Shown here in pieces: positions 47,943-58,065 of a stretch of 59,969 nt of DNA. The translations under genes were made by a program, and so were the position numbers. The stretch is from an uncultured Eubacteriales bacterium. GTDB lineage: Bacteria; Bacillota; Clostridia; Oscillospirales; Acutalibacteraceae. The notes beneath the pieces are model-generated. The model saw only the letters and a program-made list of their open reading frames with translations. It searched no databases and was not told where the DNA came from. How positions within the stretch are numbered: position 1 is the stretch's first letter; every line of letters starts with the position of its first letter. The stretch is taken from assembly GCA_900316025.1 (NCBI GenBank), contig ONBJ01000002.1, forward strand, positions 1-59,969, given 5' to 3'.

Positions 47943-48739
47943 TATTCGATATTGATGATGAACCCGTTCTTCTGGATTATTCACAGAAGATTATAAAGAA
48001 GGCAGTACCTGATGCAGATATTATGTCATTCAGACGTGCATCGGACGCTTTGAGTTTGATTTCAGAGGAAAATATAACTCCTGATGTTGTATTCAGTGAT
48101 ATTGAAATGCCCGGTATAAGCGGTCTTGACTTTGCGGTGGAACTTAAAAAGGTAAGTCCCGATTCGGCAGTTATTTTTGTTACGGGACATTCTGAGTACG
48201 CTGTGGAGGCATATCGGATTCACGCCCACGGATATATACTTAAACCTATAGATGTGGACAGGGTGCGTGAGGAGCTTGAAAATATTTCAGGTATCCTGCA
48301 GGAGCGGGTATCAAAGTTTCAGGTGAGATGCTTCGGCAACTTCGGGGTATTCTGGAAGGGCGAACCGCTTACGTTTGCAAGAAAACAGACACGTGAACTT
48401 CTGGCTTTTCTCATAGACAGGGAATGCAGAGGCTGTACGGCTGAGGAAATTATATCTGTACTCTGGGAGGACGAAAGCGATGTTTCTGCAGCAAAGACAA
48501 GATTAAGAAATCTCGTCTTTGACCTAAAAAATACATTTGAAAAGATAGGAATGGGAGATATTCTCATACGTAAAAGCGGCTTTATATCCCTCAGAAAGGA
48601 TATGATTGACTGCGACTACTACAGAATGCTTGAGGGCGATATGGCAGCAGTCAATGCCTACAGGGGAGAATATATGACGCAGTATAACTGGGCTGAAATA
48701 ACAGCAGGAAATCTGTATTTCAGAAATCTTAAATCATAA
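47936..48739 (+). CDS. Response regulator with SARP-type DNA-binding domain
   Basis: 267 residues. Receiver domain 1-115: acidic pair FDIDDEPVL (about 4-12), phospho-Asp in VVFSDIEMPG (about 54), Thr in VFVTGHS and Lys in LKPID (about 104). The C-terminal part (about 125-267) has FGNFGVFWKGEPLTFARKQ, a winged-helix of the SARP/OmpR-like type, followed by a short BTAD-like helical tail. LytS kinases usually pair with LytTR regulators, so a SARP domain here is unusual. Terminated at 48757-48790. Confidence 0.83.
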   Translation: MLIFDIDDEPVLLDYSQKIIKKAVPDADIMSFRRASDALSLISEENITPDVVFSDIEMPGISGLDFAVELKKVSPDSAVIFVTGHSEYAVEAYRIHAHGYILKPIDVDRVREELENISGILQERVSKFQVRCFGNFGVFWKGEPLTFARKQTRELLAFLIDRECRGCTAEEIISVLWEDESDVSAAKTRLRNLVFDLKNTFEKIGMGDILIRKSGFISLRKDMIDCDYYRMLEGDMAAVNAYRGEYMTQYNWAEITAGNLYFRNLKS

Positions 48740-48756
48740 ATTTCAGTAATTTTACG

Positions 48757-48795
48757 AACTCGGAAATTGAACAGATTTCCGAGTTTTTTCTTTTT
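48757..48795 (+). terminator. Terminator of the kinase-regulator operon
   Basis: AACTCGGAAAT (48757-48767) pairs with ATTTCCGAGTT (48775-48785), followed by a T-rich run. Confidence 0.85.
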
Positions 48796-48824
48796 CAATA
48801 ATCTATGATCTGTGCTGATTTTTC

Positions 48825-48923
48825 GGCGATTGCAGCCCGTTTCGGACATTTGTCCGAAACGAAATTTCAAGGTATACCTTGAAATTTGTCAAAAGCGGAA
48901 CGCTTTTGACGGCTGCAATCGCC
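48825..48923 (+). repeat. Cloverleaf intergenic element, copy 9 (order Q-R-P)
   Basis: Outer stem GGCGATTGCAGCC (48825-48837) with 48911-48923. Arms CGTTTCGGACA/TGTCCGAAACG, AATTTCAAGG/CCTTGAAATT and GTCAAAAGCG/CGCTTTTGAC. TCTGTGCTG flanks it on both sides as a direct repeat (about 48809 and 48930), possibly by chance. Confidence 0.93.
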
Positions 48924-49619
48924 GCAGCTTCTGTGCTGTGACGTAAAAGTCAGCCAAAAATTAAAGTCAAAATAAATATATGTGCATAAAAAATCAGCCG
49001 ATCATTTGGTGAAAACTCCCTTTTTTAAAAGAATATTATTTATTGTAACGTTTTTGAACGCAGTATAGGTTATTATAAACTTAAAGAAAGATAAATATTG
49101 TATTTTGAATTCAACATAATCATAGAAAATACACCATATAAAGAGGGTGTCAGCGTCAAAGCCTGAAAAACTATGACTGAAAATAAAGTGAAAACAGTCT
49201 GAACTCAGTCTTGCGGCAAAAACAGGGTAACAGAGAATGCTGACATCGGTTTGGAAAGTATATATACGAAGCATAATACTTGTGATTACAGGCAAAGTCG
49301 CCGCAGCTATGCCTGTAATCAGAGTATGAAGCAGTTATTATTTGACAATAAAACAGGTAAAAACGGAAAATTTATCCTGAAAAAATCAAACAGCCTTTTC
49401 TATTATCAAGCTCACACCTAAATTCTTCAGTAGTCAGGCAAAAAGTCTGACCTAAAACAGCGAAGGCTCGGGATTTGATAGTGTTTTCCGAGCCTTTGCT
49501 ATTATATAGTAAAAGCGTAAAGCTTTGACGGAACAAAATCCGATTTAGGCTGTAGAATATAATCTTTAAATCTGAAAACAACAAAGAAGCCAGCTCAAAA
49601 TAAGAGCCGGCTTCTTTGT
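48924..49619. other. Non-coding stretch with several hairpins
   Basis: About 700 AT-rich bases between two convergent operons. No reading frame has a convincing start, SD or protein-like composition. Hairpins are GATTACAGGCA/TGCCTGTAATC (about 49291-49321), AAGGCTCGG/CCGAGCCTT (about 49473-49497), and the operon terminator at 49580-49620. Confidence 0.5.
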
Positions 49620-49620
49620 T
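49580..49620 (-). terminator. Terminator of the TasA-like operon
   Basis: AACAAAGAAGCC.GCTC pairs with GAGC.GGCTTCTTTGTT around a short A-rich loop, right at the stop codon of the last gene, ending the minus-strand transcript. Confidence 0.75.
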
Positions 49621-50261
49621 TATTGTGATAAAGCGAGGAAACTGTTCCACGCACTTCTCCAGTCGTTATTTGTATATACTGTACCATCGGAATCAATTTC
49701 GGTTGTCTGTACACACTCACTGTAGACAACTATATCAAAATTGCTGATATTGTCAGCATTCGTATCGCCCTCTGCGGTAGTAAAATCGGTTATTACGCCG
49801 TTTATAAGCGGAGAAGTTGTACTGCCCTTCGCAAGTACCTTACTGTAGTAAAAGTATCCGCCGAGCAACGCTCCGTCCAAATCGTTTTCCGATACGTACA
49901 CCCAGTTTTCTGGCAAATCAGCAAGAAAATCATTCCAGCTTTTTTCCTGTCTGATACCGTTTTTCGTGTAAACAATCTTCGCTTCGGATTTTACACGGGA
50001 GTCGGAAAAATCAAGATATACTCTGGCAAACTGACTGGAAGCACCTGTATTCTTAACGGCAACAACCTTTTCAAAAAAATCACCCATAGTCATACTGTCA
50101 GGTTCTGTGAATACCTCCGTCACGGCTATATTGCCCTCTCCTATATTGAATTTGTTGGGCTGATTAACCATACTTTGAAGGTAGGCGAAAAGAACTGTCG
50201 CTGTTGTCGCCGCTATTATCACTACTGCGGCAACAATGATAATTTTAATTCTTTTTTTCAT
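49620..50261 (-). CDS. Secreted TasA-like protein with SipW-type signal peptide, third of three
   Basis: 213 residues. The N-terminus KKRIKIIIVAAVVIIAATTA ends in a TVLFAY segment, the kind of signal used by the SipW signal peptidase. After it, GNIAVTEVFTEPDSMTMGDFF and VKNTGASSQFARVYLDFSD resemble the beta-sandwich of TasA/camelysin proteins (extracellular fibre or matrix subunits). No cysteines beyond one. The ATG at 50261 is 5-6 bases after AGGCGGA; an alternative ATG is at 50282. It follows the second TasA-like gene by 13 bases. Confidence 0.7.
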   Translation of the reverse strand: MKKRIKIIIVAAVVIIAATTATVLFAYLQSMVNQPNKFNIGEGNIAVTEVFTEPDSMTMGDFFEKVVAVKNTGASSQFARVYLDFSDSRVKSEAKIVYTKNGIRQEKSWNDFLADLPENWVYVSENDLDGALLGGYFYYSKVLAKGSTTSPLINGVITDFTTAEGDTNADNISNFDIVVYSECVQTTEIDSDGTVYTNNDWRSAWNSFLALSQ

Positions 50262-50274
50262 TGCTGTCCGCCTT

Positions 50275-51036
50275 TCATACATTAGCTTTATTCTTAACAA
50301 TCGTATAGACAGCCTGTAACTCGCTCAGACTCTGATGCTCTGCCGTGAGATTAACGGCAATTTCTGATTTCAGATATTCCGCCTGAATGCCGCAGCATAC
50401 AATGCCTATCTCTGTTTCCCCTGTTTTTTCACGGTCAACAAAGCTTTTAAGCTGAACCTCATCAAACAGAGTTACTGTTTCATCGTTCGGTTCAAGTTTT
50501 TTGTTGTAGCCAAATATATACTCATCGTAACCTGAATTATCGGTTTTTGTTTCAAGGAGAAGCCAGCCGTCAACGGTATTTCCTTCTGCAGAACCCGAAT
50601 GATAGGTAAATTCAATATCTTTGCCGCTGACCTGTGGAACTGACTGAACTGTATCAGGTGTTGTTGCTTCGGCTGAAAGCCTGAAAAGCTGCTGACCTCC
50701 GTTCAGATTGCTCTTTGGTCTGCCCCTATCGCTGCCGCTTTCAGAAAGCAGGGTAACGCTCCCTTTGGGTACGGTTACTTTCATAAAAACAAACTCGTCC
50801 TTGTTTCCGCTGTTTATGAGCTTAGGTGATTTTTCCACAACACTGCCAGGCACAACAATATGCGGCTCTGTAGGAGAAAAAGCTCCCTCGTCCAGTTCTA
50901 TGCTTACATTTCCGATTGTTATATAGTTGTCTTTTACTTCAACCTCGGTAAAATATGCCGTTGTAACGCCTATTACAAGAAGCACGGCACATGCTACGGC
51001 TGCAAATAACACAAGCAGCAGTCTGCGTTTACTCAT
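50275..51036 (-). CDS. Secreted TasA-like protein with SipW-type signal peptide, second of three
   Basis: 253 residues. MSKRRLLLVLFAAVACAVLL, then VIGVTTAYFTEVE, a SipW-type cleavage region, then a region with NVSIELDEGAFSPTEPHIVV and PGSVVEKSPKLINSGNKDEF, the repeated pattern of the TasA/CalY family. The start at ATG 51036 overlaps the stop of the previous gene (ATGA) with SD GGAGGCAGG. Family assigned by signal and fold pattern. Confidence 0.75.
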   Translation of the reverse strand: MSKRRLLLVLFAAVACAVLLVIGVTTAYFTEVEVKDNYITIGNVSIELDEGAFSPTEPHIVVPGSVVEKSPKLINSGNKDEFVFMKVTVPKGSVTLLSESGSDRGRPKSNLNGGQQLFRLSAEATTPDTVQSVPQVSGKDIEFTYHSGSAEGNTVDGWLLLETKTDNSGYDEYIFGYNKKLEPNDETVTLFDEVQLKSFVDREKTGETEIGIVCCGIQAEYLKSEIAVNLTAEHQSLSELQAVYTIVKNKANV

Positions 51037-51767
51037 GCGTTTCCTGCCTCCCCACTTACAATCTCCCATACATAGGAAATATTGCCTGCCGAAATGCCCG
51101 GAATATCAGTCTGTATTCCCAGTGCTTCAACACGTACATTGTGGCTTTTCAAGGGGTCGAACTGCTCGTTGAAATTCCAAAGACGGAGCTTATCAAACAA
51201 TGGCTCGGTTATCTCGTTCTTTCTGAGCGGAGTAAGCGTATCCCCCTCGGCATAGGCATAAACATACACAAACTGCTGTTCTTCGGAATTAAAGTATGTG
51301 TAATTACTGCCGCTGTCGTCAATAAGCTTCCAGTGAGAATGAACCTTCTGCTTCGGCGAAAACTCCGTATCTGACAAATAAGTTTCGGGATTTGTTCCTG
51401 CACTTATCATAAACTTATACATCGGAACATTTGTCAGTGCGGAATCCATCGGAGTTCCGTCATCGTTATCTACCATCTGCGTATCACAGGGAACTGTTAC
51501 CCTCAGAAAAACATAGCCTTCTGTCTGCTCTTTGTTTGTAATCTGCGGGTTTTTATCAAGTTCCTGACCCGGGATAACTTCTTTTGCCTGTTCAGCGTCC
51601 CATTTTGTTTCGGTAAGAGAAATATCAAAACGTGTTCCGATAAACTTATTTGTCGTGTTGTCGTTTGAGCTGAAAAAAGCCATAGTGGAGCTGATCACTA
51701 CCAAAGCAGTTACTGAGGCAATAACTGCCAGAGATTTAAAATGCTTTTTTTGCAGTTTTCCTGCCAT
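51033..51767 (-). CDS. Secreted TasA-like protein with SipW-type signal peptide, first of three
   Basis: 244 residues. KSLAVIASVTALVVISSTMA is followed by FFSSNDNT, a SipW-type site, and then by DISLTETKWDAEQAKEVIP and GQELDKNPQITNKEQTEGYV, the classic TasA/camelysin opening. It begins 18 bases after the giant Cna_B gene with SD AAAGGAGC, so the three TasA-like proteins share the transcript of the giant protein. A sipW signal peptidase gene is not in the window. Confidence 0.78.
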   Translation of the reverse strand: MAGKLQKKHFKSLAVIASVTALVVISSTMAFFSSNDNTTNKFIGTRFDISLTETKWDAEQAKEVIPGQELDKNPQITNKEQTEGYVFLRVTVPCDTQMVDNDDGTPMDSALTNVPMYKFMISAGTNPETYLSDTEFSPKQKVHSHWKLIDDSGSNYTYFNSEEQQFVYVYAYAEGDTLTPLRKNEITEPLFDKLRLWNFNEQFDPLKSHNVRVEALGIQTDIPGISAGNISYVWEIVSGEAGNA

Positions 51768-51785
51768 AGTGACCAGCTCCTTTCG

Positions 51786-54700
51786 CTATGATTTGTTTTT
51801 CAGACGTGCTGTTACGGTAATCTCCGAACCATCGGGAGCATTTCTTATAACCTCAAGCAGTCCCGTGCTGTCTGACGTACCTGTATGCTCAGTGCCGTCA
51901 TTATAGGAATAGTACCAGTTGTCAAATTCTACCTGACTGCTGAAATCATCATCTATATACAGCGTCGGGAATGCCGTACTGTCTGTCCTGCCTGTCGGAA
52001 CTCCGTTATGCAGTATCTTTCTGACAATCTGCGTTGTCGATATTCCGAAAGTTGTTTCCTCCATTATGAACTGCAGCGTATAAACACCGTTTTTCTCGCT
52101 GCCGTCCTCAAAGTGCGACCTGTTGTGTACATCGTTTCGGAAAACAACGGTTTTTTCGGTCTTGCTGAAAAGCGGAGCAAATGAGAAATGAAGTTCAAAT
52201 TCATCTGTAAACATACCTTTATATACCGCTGTCAGCTTGTATATGCTGCCTGCAACATCTTCTTTGCGACCTGTCACGGTAATGGAAGAACCGTTGTCTG
52301 TAACTCTTATATCAGTTTCTGTACTGCTGATTACCAGATTGCTGAGATTTTCTCCCGTAATCGCTTCAGAAGAGCCATCGCCCCTGATTGCCGCAGGATA
52401 AAGCTCCGATTTGGGAATTACTACACTGTACAGATTATTTCCGATATTGGTATCGAGCGTCATTCCGTATTTATCTTCAACTTCAATCGCCTTACAGCCG
52501 TTGAAGTTGTTGTTGATATTGTCGGTATGGCTGAATTTTTCATAATTAGCCAGTTCGTTAAAGAACATAACCACGGCAATTCCGTTGGGTCTGACACGCA
52601 GAGAAGCCGTATATTCTGTATTGCTGACCGCCGTTACAAGTTCACTGTCATTTGCGATTGTAACAGATGCGTCTGCCGCAGAATACCTTGCCACACGTAC
52701 TTCCGTAACAGTATATGCACCCGGTTCTATGTTGAAAGCTCCTGTTTCGTCTGCATAACCTCCGCCTGCAACAGCGGTTGTAGGCGAAATCATCTTCGTT
52801 ACCGTGCGTTGAGCTGCCGAATCAAGTGCTACAAATGTATCATTTGCAAAGTCGTACCGCTCTGTCTGCCGTATTTTAAAGATGAATACGGGCTTGCCCC
52901 ATGCAGCTTCATTGTACTGGTCAATCTGCTTGACGATGTTCAGCATTGCCGCAGCAGGCTCATTCTTCATAACAAGCTCCTGAGGTGTATCTCCACAGTT
53001 GTTTCTTCCTACCGAGAACATAACCTTTCTGTCATTCTCCGCAGGAAGGCTGAAGCCTTCGGGAGCAGCGGTTTCTTTCAGATAGAAGTCACCCCATTCG
53101 ATACCTTCGATATGAAGTTTTCCGTCTGAGCCTGTCACCGCTTCTGTCACCGTCGGCGAATATCTGTATCCTGCCGCCGCAACAAGCGAACTGTCATCAT
53201 CTTCATATGCAACTCTGTATTTAGTCAAATCTGTTGCGTGTCTGTACATACTCAGTCTTTCGCCGTTCATTGTATAAAGCTCAAATACCGCACCGCTCAG
53301 CGTATCGCCTGCATTATGTGTGGTTGTCCTTGAAGCGGAAACCTTTGTAAGATTTATCCTGCCTTTCAGACGAATATCGCTTGCTCTGACAATGTGCAGT
53401 GCCTCGTCCGCAAGCTCAGGCGTGAGAATAAACTCTATCCTGTTACTATCTAAACCGTTGTCGGCTGCATATCCTGTCGGAGCTGTTTCCTCAATGAACC
53501 AGAACTTCTGATTCCATTCGTAACGGCTGGAATCCAGTACTATTTCTGTCAGGTTAAGTCCGTCATATCCTGTTGTAACCTCCGCAAGAGGAGTGTTATC
53601 TCCCTCTTTATAGAGCCTGAACAAAGCACCTCTCAGCGGATTTCCGTTTTCATCGGTTTTCAGTACCTTAATCTTTGCCTTTTTGCGTGGTTCAAGGTGA
53701 GTAAGGCTGTGAACCTCAGTACCGTGGGAAGCATTTGCAGTGTCAAGCTCAACGGGGCCTATTACGTTTGTATGTGTTTCCGTTGCGGCTGTGGTTGCGT
53801 TATGTGTGAAATCTCTCTCATATCCTACGGGGGCTTTTACCTCGTAGAATACATATGTTCCGAACATATGACCGTCAACGTTAATTTTTCCGTTTGAGTC
53901 GGTTACATAATAATCGCTGCCGACTTTTTCCCAGTAGTACCACAGATGACTGTCTGCACTGTAATCCTCGGTAAGCTCATCAAGGGCATTTGCAAGGTAC
54001 TCTTCCCTGCTGCTGCCGACTGCTTCGGGTTTCCTGTACTCATAGTTATAAAGCCTGAGCAGATAATATTCAGCATTCGGAAGCTTTATACTCTGATTGT
54101 TTGCATCAACCTTTGTCAGCGTCAGGTGGCTCATATTTTCCTCATTCGGTATTCCGTGAACCGAACCTGCTGTGCTGTCCGAAACCATCTGCGTAAGGTC
54201 TGCAAGAGATGAAACTGCATCATTTACCGAAAGCGGAACACCATCGAACAAAAGCTGACCGTTTGTATTTTCAATACTTTTCTCGCTGTATGTTACCTCG
54301 ATTTCGTTTTGTGCATTTACGCCGACGGTAAAGAAGAATTTTGACGGATTGAGCTGATAACCTGTAGGTGCTGTTTTTTCCTTGAGATAGTACCTGTTCG
54401 GTTCAAGATTTGAAACAGCTATAACTCCGTCAGAACCTGAAATAAAGGTATCTGTAGAACCTGCCGTGCTTTGCTCCGCTATGACGTAGCTGCCGTTTGT
54501 TCCCTGAGAGGTTCGTACTGCGTAAAGCTTCTTGTCTGCCTTGCCTTCAAATTCCCTGTAAAGCTCAAATTCAGCGTTCGGGAGTGTTTTCAGCGTGAAG
54601 CGGTCATCAGTACCATGCTTTTCCAAATCGGAAAGGTCATACTTGACAAAATCAGCACTGCCTTTCAGCGGAGTGTTCGTTATGGTTACCGTTCTGTCTG

Positions 54701-57020
54701 ACACACCTGTTTCGGTAGACAATATGCTTTGCCTGTCATATGAAGTTCCATAGCCTGTTACCGTCTGTTCGGTTATGGTGTAGGTATACGGATTATTATC
54801 AAAATCGTAGATAAGAAGCTTGTCATATGTGACGGAATCGTTTTGTCCGCCTGCATATGTAATCTGCTTTTCGTTGGCTGAATCACTGTTGAATGCCGAA
54901 TCCTCCGTTCCGTCTGAAGAACGTGTAAGGCTGACATTTACAACCGCATCTGCATTAGGATACATTTCAAGATTTCCTGCCCAGTGCTTGACCGCCTTTA
55001 CGTCAGTAAGAGGAAGCTCGTTGGTGATTGTGTAGGAGTCATAGTAATTGCTGTCGCCGCTGTGAACTCCGTTCTGAGTAACAACAGTTGTTCCTTTCTG
55101 CTGATAGCCGTAATGATGAGCGGTCTTTTGCTCGGTTACAGTGTAGCGTATAGGATTTCCGTCCATATCATAGACAGGAACGGTTCTGCTTGTCTGCCAC
55201 GAAGTATCGGCATTTATGCTGACATCTGTATCACTGAAATCAAAATCCGTCAGTCCGTTCGGCTTCTTCACTGTGAAAGTAACGGGATAATGCAGGTCGG
55301 AAGCGTTCGGACAGCCGTTATCGTCCCATACCTTTTCAAGCCTTATCTGCTTCTGAATCAGCGTGTTTCTTATCGAGAAAGAAATCGTGCTGTCAGAGTT
55401 GCTGTCGTTATCCTGCTTTGTCACAACATCGGAGCTGTAGGTATCCTCCGCTGACATATATTCGGTATCATAGGCATTTACCTTTGTTTCAACTGACCTG
55501 TATTCGTACTCAATGTTATTTACATCGAATTTTGGAAGCTCAGGGAAGGTATAAGACCATGAACTGCCGCTTCCGCTGACGGAAGCATTGTAATCACTCC
55601 AGCCGACATCTGCCGAAGTCCACGGCACACCGTTATTGCTCACGGTTCTGCGTTGAAGCTTTATTCTGATATTGTCGGGGCGAAGTGCATAGGCATTGTC
55701 ATTATCCTCCCACTGCTTATTGACCGTAACCTCAGTAAGAGGGAGTTTGTTCGTAACAATTATCGGATTCTGTGCGGTATTGTCTGTCAAATCAACCGCA
55801 TTGAAATCATGGTCGCTGCTGTATGAGGTTACATAGCCGTATTTACGGTCGGAAGAAAGCTCCGTAACACTGTAGGTTGCTTCATCTCCGCCTGCCGTAT
55901 ACTGCGGTACTGTAAATGATACGGTATCTGAGGACGTATTGTTCAAAGCTATTGTTTTTCCTTCGGAATACGTCACACCGCTGTTAGTGTTTTCGATATT
56001 TAAATGAACATCATAATGATTTGCGGCGGAGTTCTGCTGTCCTACGTTGTAACCGTTATCGTCCCATACCTTTTTAACCCAGAACTTCTTTGTTTTCAGC
56101 GTATTGGATACTGTCAGCACATCATCTGCCGCCGTACCGTTCAGAGCGGTGCCGTTTGCGGGTGAATATGATGTTGTGTAGCCGTTCATCGGAACTTCTT
56201 CGACATAATAAGTTATCGTGTATGACTCTCCGTTGAAAACTTCCGTTCCTGTCGGATTGACGTGCAGAGGCAAATCGCTGAACGTTTCAGTCCATGCGTT
56301 TCCGCTTATCGTTTTTGTAAATGCGTAGCCATTCGGGAAAAGCGATTTTACGGAGTCATTTACCGAAGTATCCGCCAGATTTACCGTTTGGTTGTTATAC
56401 TTACAATACAGGCTTACCTCCACCGTCGGAGGACGTGTCCAGTCTGAAAAGTCCTTTCCGTCAACCGTATCCTGCCAGCTCTTGACAATCTTAAGCTTAT
56501 CCTTCGCAGGAGTGTAACGGTTTTTGAAATGGAAGGTTTTTACAGTAATTCCCGATACCGTTTCGGTTGTAATTACATTCATATCCGTGTCTGTATCGGA
56601 AATGAAATAGTTGTTCTTATCGGTATAACCAGGACTTCCGTCAGCATCAACATAACGTATATAGCTGCGTGATGCAAGCGTCTGCGTTCCGTCGGCTTCT
56701 TCCGTAACACGGTATGAATACATTACGTTGCTGCTGTTGTACATAGGCTGTACATCATAGTCAACATTCCATAATGCACTGTCGTCTTCGTGTGCGTCTG
56801 ATGTATCATATCTTACTACGGAAATATCCGTATGACCTGCAGCACTTCCGCTCAGCGTAAGGTTCAGCTTTTCGGGACGCTTACCGTCCTGATTGTTGTT
56901 GTCGTTCCATACCTTGTCGGCTTTAAAACGGATAACGGGAAGTGTGTTTGTTATTGTATATCCTGTAAGTATGCCACGTTCATAGGTTGTATCTGTGATT
57001 TCCTGCTCATAGCCGTGCAT
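51786..57020 (-). CDS. Giant Cna_B/SpaA-repeat surface protein, C-terminal segment
   Basis: 1744 codons in one frame from ATG 57020 (MHGYEQEIT...). The first part has about six Cna_B domains, each starting with a VxKxWxDN-like strand (KADKVWNDNNNQDGKRP, KVWDDNGYN, NKQWEDNDNAYALRP, EKVWDDNGCPN, KHWAGNLEMYPNA), then about four SpaA-type domains (VKYDLSDLEKHG, LTLTKVDANNQS, KVLKTDENGNPLRGALFRLY, LTKVSASRTTT). Such domains form internal Lys-Asn isopeptide bonds and give stiff stalks. There is no LPXTG signal or final membrane helix. It joins the segment at 57022-58065 if one base is removed near 57023, so it is probably one protein with a frameshift. Confidence 0.82.
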   Translation of the reverse strand: MHGYEQEITDTTYERGILTGYTITNTLPVIRFKADKVWNDNNNQDGKRPEKLNLTLSGSAAGHTDISVVRYDTSDAHEDDSALWNVDYDVQPMYNSSNVMYSYRVTEEADGTQTLASRSYIRYVDADGSPGYTDKNNYFISDTDTDMNVITTETVSGITVKTFHFKNRYTPAKDKLKIVKSWQDTVDGKDFSDWTRPPTVEVSLYCKYNNQTVNLADTSVNDSVKSLFPNGYAFTKTISGNAWTETFSDLPLHVNPTGTEVFNGESYTITYYVEEVPMNGYTTSYSPANGTALNGTAADDVLTVSNTLKTKKFWVKKVWDDNGYNVGQQNSAANHYDVHLNIENTNSGVTYSEGKTIALNNTSSDTVSFTVPQYTAGGDEATYSVTELSSDRKYGYVTSYSSDHDFNAVDLTDNTAQNPIIVTNKLPLTEVTVNKQWEDNDNAYALRPDNIRIKLQRRTVSNNGVPWTSADVGWSDYNASVSGSGSSWSYTFPELPKFDVNNIEYEYRSVETKVNAYDTEYMSAEDTYSSDVVTKQDNDSNSDSTISFSIRNTLIQKQIRLEKVWDDNGCPNASDLHYPVTFTVKKPNGLTDFDFSDTDVSINADTSWQTSRTVPVYDMDGNPIRYTVTEQKTAHHYGYQQKGTTVVTQNGVHSGDSNYYDSYTITNELPLTDVKAVKHWAGNLEMYPNADAVVNVSLTRSSDGTEDSAFNSDSANEKQITYAGGQNDSVTYDKLLIYDFDNNPYTYTITEQTVTGYGTSYDRQSILSTETGVSDRTVTITNTPLKGSADFVKYDLSDLEKHGTDDRFTLKTLPNAEFELYREFEGKADKKLYAVRTSQGTNGSYVIAEQSTAGSTDTFISGSDGVIAVSNLEPNRYYLKEKTAPTGYQLNPSKFFFTVGVNAQNEIEVTYSEKSIENTNGQLLFDGVPLSVNDAVSSLADLTQMVSDSTAGSVHGIPNEENMSHLTLTKVDANNQSIKLPNAEYYLLRLYNYEYRKPEAVGSSREEYLANALDELTEDYSADSHLWYYWEKVGSDYYVTDSNGKINVDGHMFGTYVFYEVKAPVGYERDFTHNATTAATETHTNVIGPVELDTANASHGTEVHSLTHLEPRKKAKIKVLKTDENGNPLRGALFRLYKEGDNTPLAEVTTGYDGLNLTEIVLDSSRYEWNQKFWFIEETAPTGYAADNGLDSNRIEFILTPELADEALHIVRASDIRLKGRINLTKVSASRTTTHNAGDTLSGAVFELYTMNGERLSMYRHATDLTKYRVAYEDDDSSLVAAAGYRYSPTVTEAVTGSDGKLHIEGIEWGDFYLKETAAPEGFSLPAENDRKVMFSVGRNNCGDTPQELVMKNEPAAAMLNIVKQIDQYNEAAWGKPVFIFKIRQTERYDFANDTFVALDSAAQRTVTKMISPTTAVAGGGYADETGAFNIEPGAYTVTEVRVARYSAADASVTIANDSELVTAVSNTEYTASLRVRPNGIAVVMFFNELANYEKFSHTDNINNNFNGCKAIEVEDKYGMTLDTNIGNNLYSVVIPKSELYPAAIRGDGSSEAITGENLSNLVISSTETDIRVTDNGSSITVTGRKEDVAGSIYKLTAVYKGMFTDEFELHFSFAPLFSKTEKTVVFRNDVHNRSHFEDGSEKNGVYTLQFIMEETTFGISTTQIVRKILHNGVPTGRTDSTAFPTLYIDDDFSSQVEFDNWYYSYNDGTEHTGTSDSTGLLEVIRNAPDGSEITVTARLKNKS

Positions 57021-57021
57021 A

Positions 57022-58065
57022 TTAACTATTAACTGCGGTTGCTCCCGAGCCGCCGTGAACGGTTTCCGTAACGGTATAGTGCAGAACAGCTCCGTTCTTG
57101 TCATATTCGGGAAGATTCATAAATCTGACGGTCATAATCGGCTGTCCGTTTGAATCAACCGCATCTTTTCTGAGAGTTTCGGTTTTTGAATACTCAAATC
57201 CCGAAGCGTTGCCCGTACTCGTAAGGGTAAAATCAATATCATAGTGAAGACTACTGCCGTAACCGTTATCGTTCCATCGTTTGGTAACGGTTATATTTCG
57301 GGTTTTCAGCTCATTGACAGCCGTAACCTTCTGATTGCTTCCGACAAGTGCTGTATCGGGAGATGTTCCCTCCCCTGCTTCACTATGCGGAATAGCTGCT
57401 CCGTCGGCTGCACCGTAAACATAGGGATTTTCCTGTCCTGCCTGAAGTGTCGGCTGTGCTTCCTTGACGTAATATCGGACGGCATATTCCTTGCCGTTCC
57501 AACGTGCATCACCGCAGGTATTGATATAAACAGGAAGATTGTCAAATCTTACGGCATTCTTCCATTGACTGTCATTCCTCTTGTCGGAGGGCTGGAGGGT
57601 TATTGAGTAGTTATACCTGCTGCTGTCAGGATTATTCGGGTCATATGCTGTATTCAGTGCGGTATCGGGATAATATGCAAGAAGCTCCGCAGCAGAATCG
57701 CCGTCATAATTGACAGGCCCGTCATATGACTTTGAAGTATCCTCAACAAATTTCAGAGTTCCTGCATTCTTAGCCGCCAGCTTTTCGGCATCGGTTGTTA
57801 AATCCGTCTGTACATGGGTGACAGGGTCTTCCGAAACATATTTATATGCCTTGTACTGACAGCACAGAATAAACTCTATACTTTCGGGACGAAGATATTT
57901 GTCCGCTTCTGTTTCGTTTGTCCACTTCTTGTCAACACTGAGAGAACGGACTTCCTGAGTGTGTGTGTTGGTGATTTCTCTTTTTTCAAATGAGTTCTCA
58001 CCAAATCCATCGGTACTTAAAGAATGAACGGAATTTTCATTATATCCGTTAATCGGAGTTTCATA
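57022..58065 (-). pseudogene. Giant Cna_B-repeat protein, middle segment (frame of its own, no start codon)
   Basis: An open minus-strand frame with no ATG at its beginning. It encodes ETPINGYNENSVHSLS, then Cna_B-like KKWTNETEADKYLRPESIEF and VTKRWNDNGYGSS, ending HYTVTETVHGGSG and a stop at 57022. One extra base at about 58063-58068 separates it from the upstream segment (reading YYYDV then ETPINGY), and one extra base at about 57021-57025 separates it from the downstream segment. Without them, one continuous protein results. Type pseudogene here means 'broken frame'; the breaks may be assembly errors. Confidence 0.65.

Noticed and set aside
48809..48940. TCTGTGCTG direct repeats around cloverleaf copy 9 as a target-site duplication
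   Set aside because: The other eight copies do not show direct repeats at the same distance, so chance is more likely.
48990..49300. Possible small minus-strand gene around 49002-49295
   Set aside because: No SD, no protein-like codon pattern, and composition dominated by low-complexity Phe/Tyr/Ile; treated as non-coding.
51786..52600. LPXTG cell-wall sorting signal on the giant protein
   Set aside because: The C-terminus ends in ITVTARLKNKS with no LPXTG, hydrophobic helix or positively charged sorting tail.
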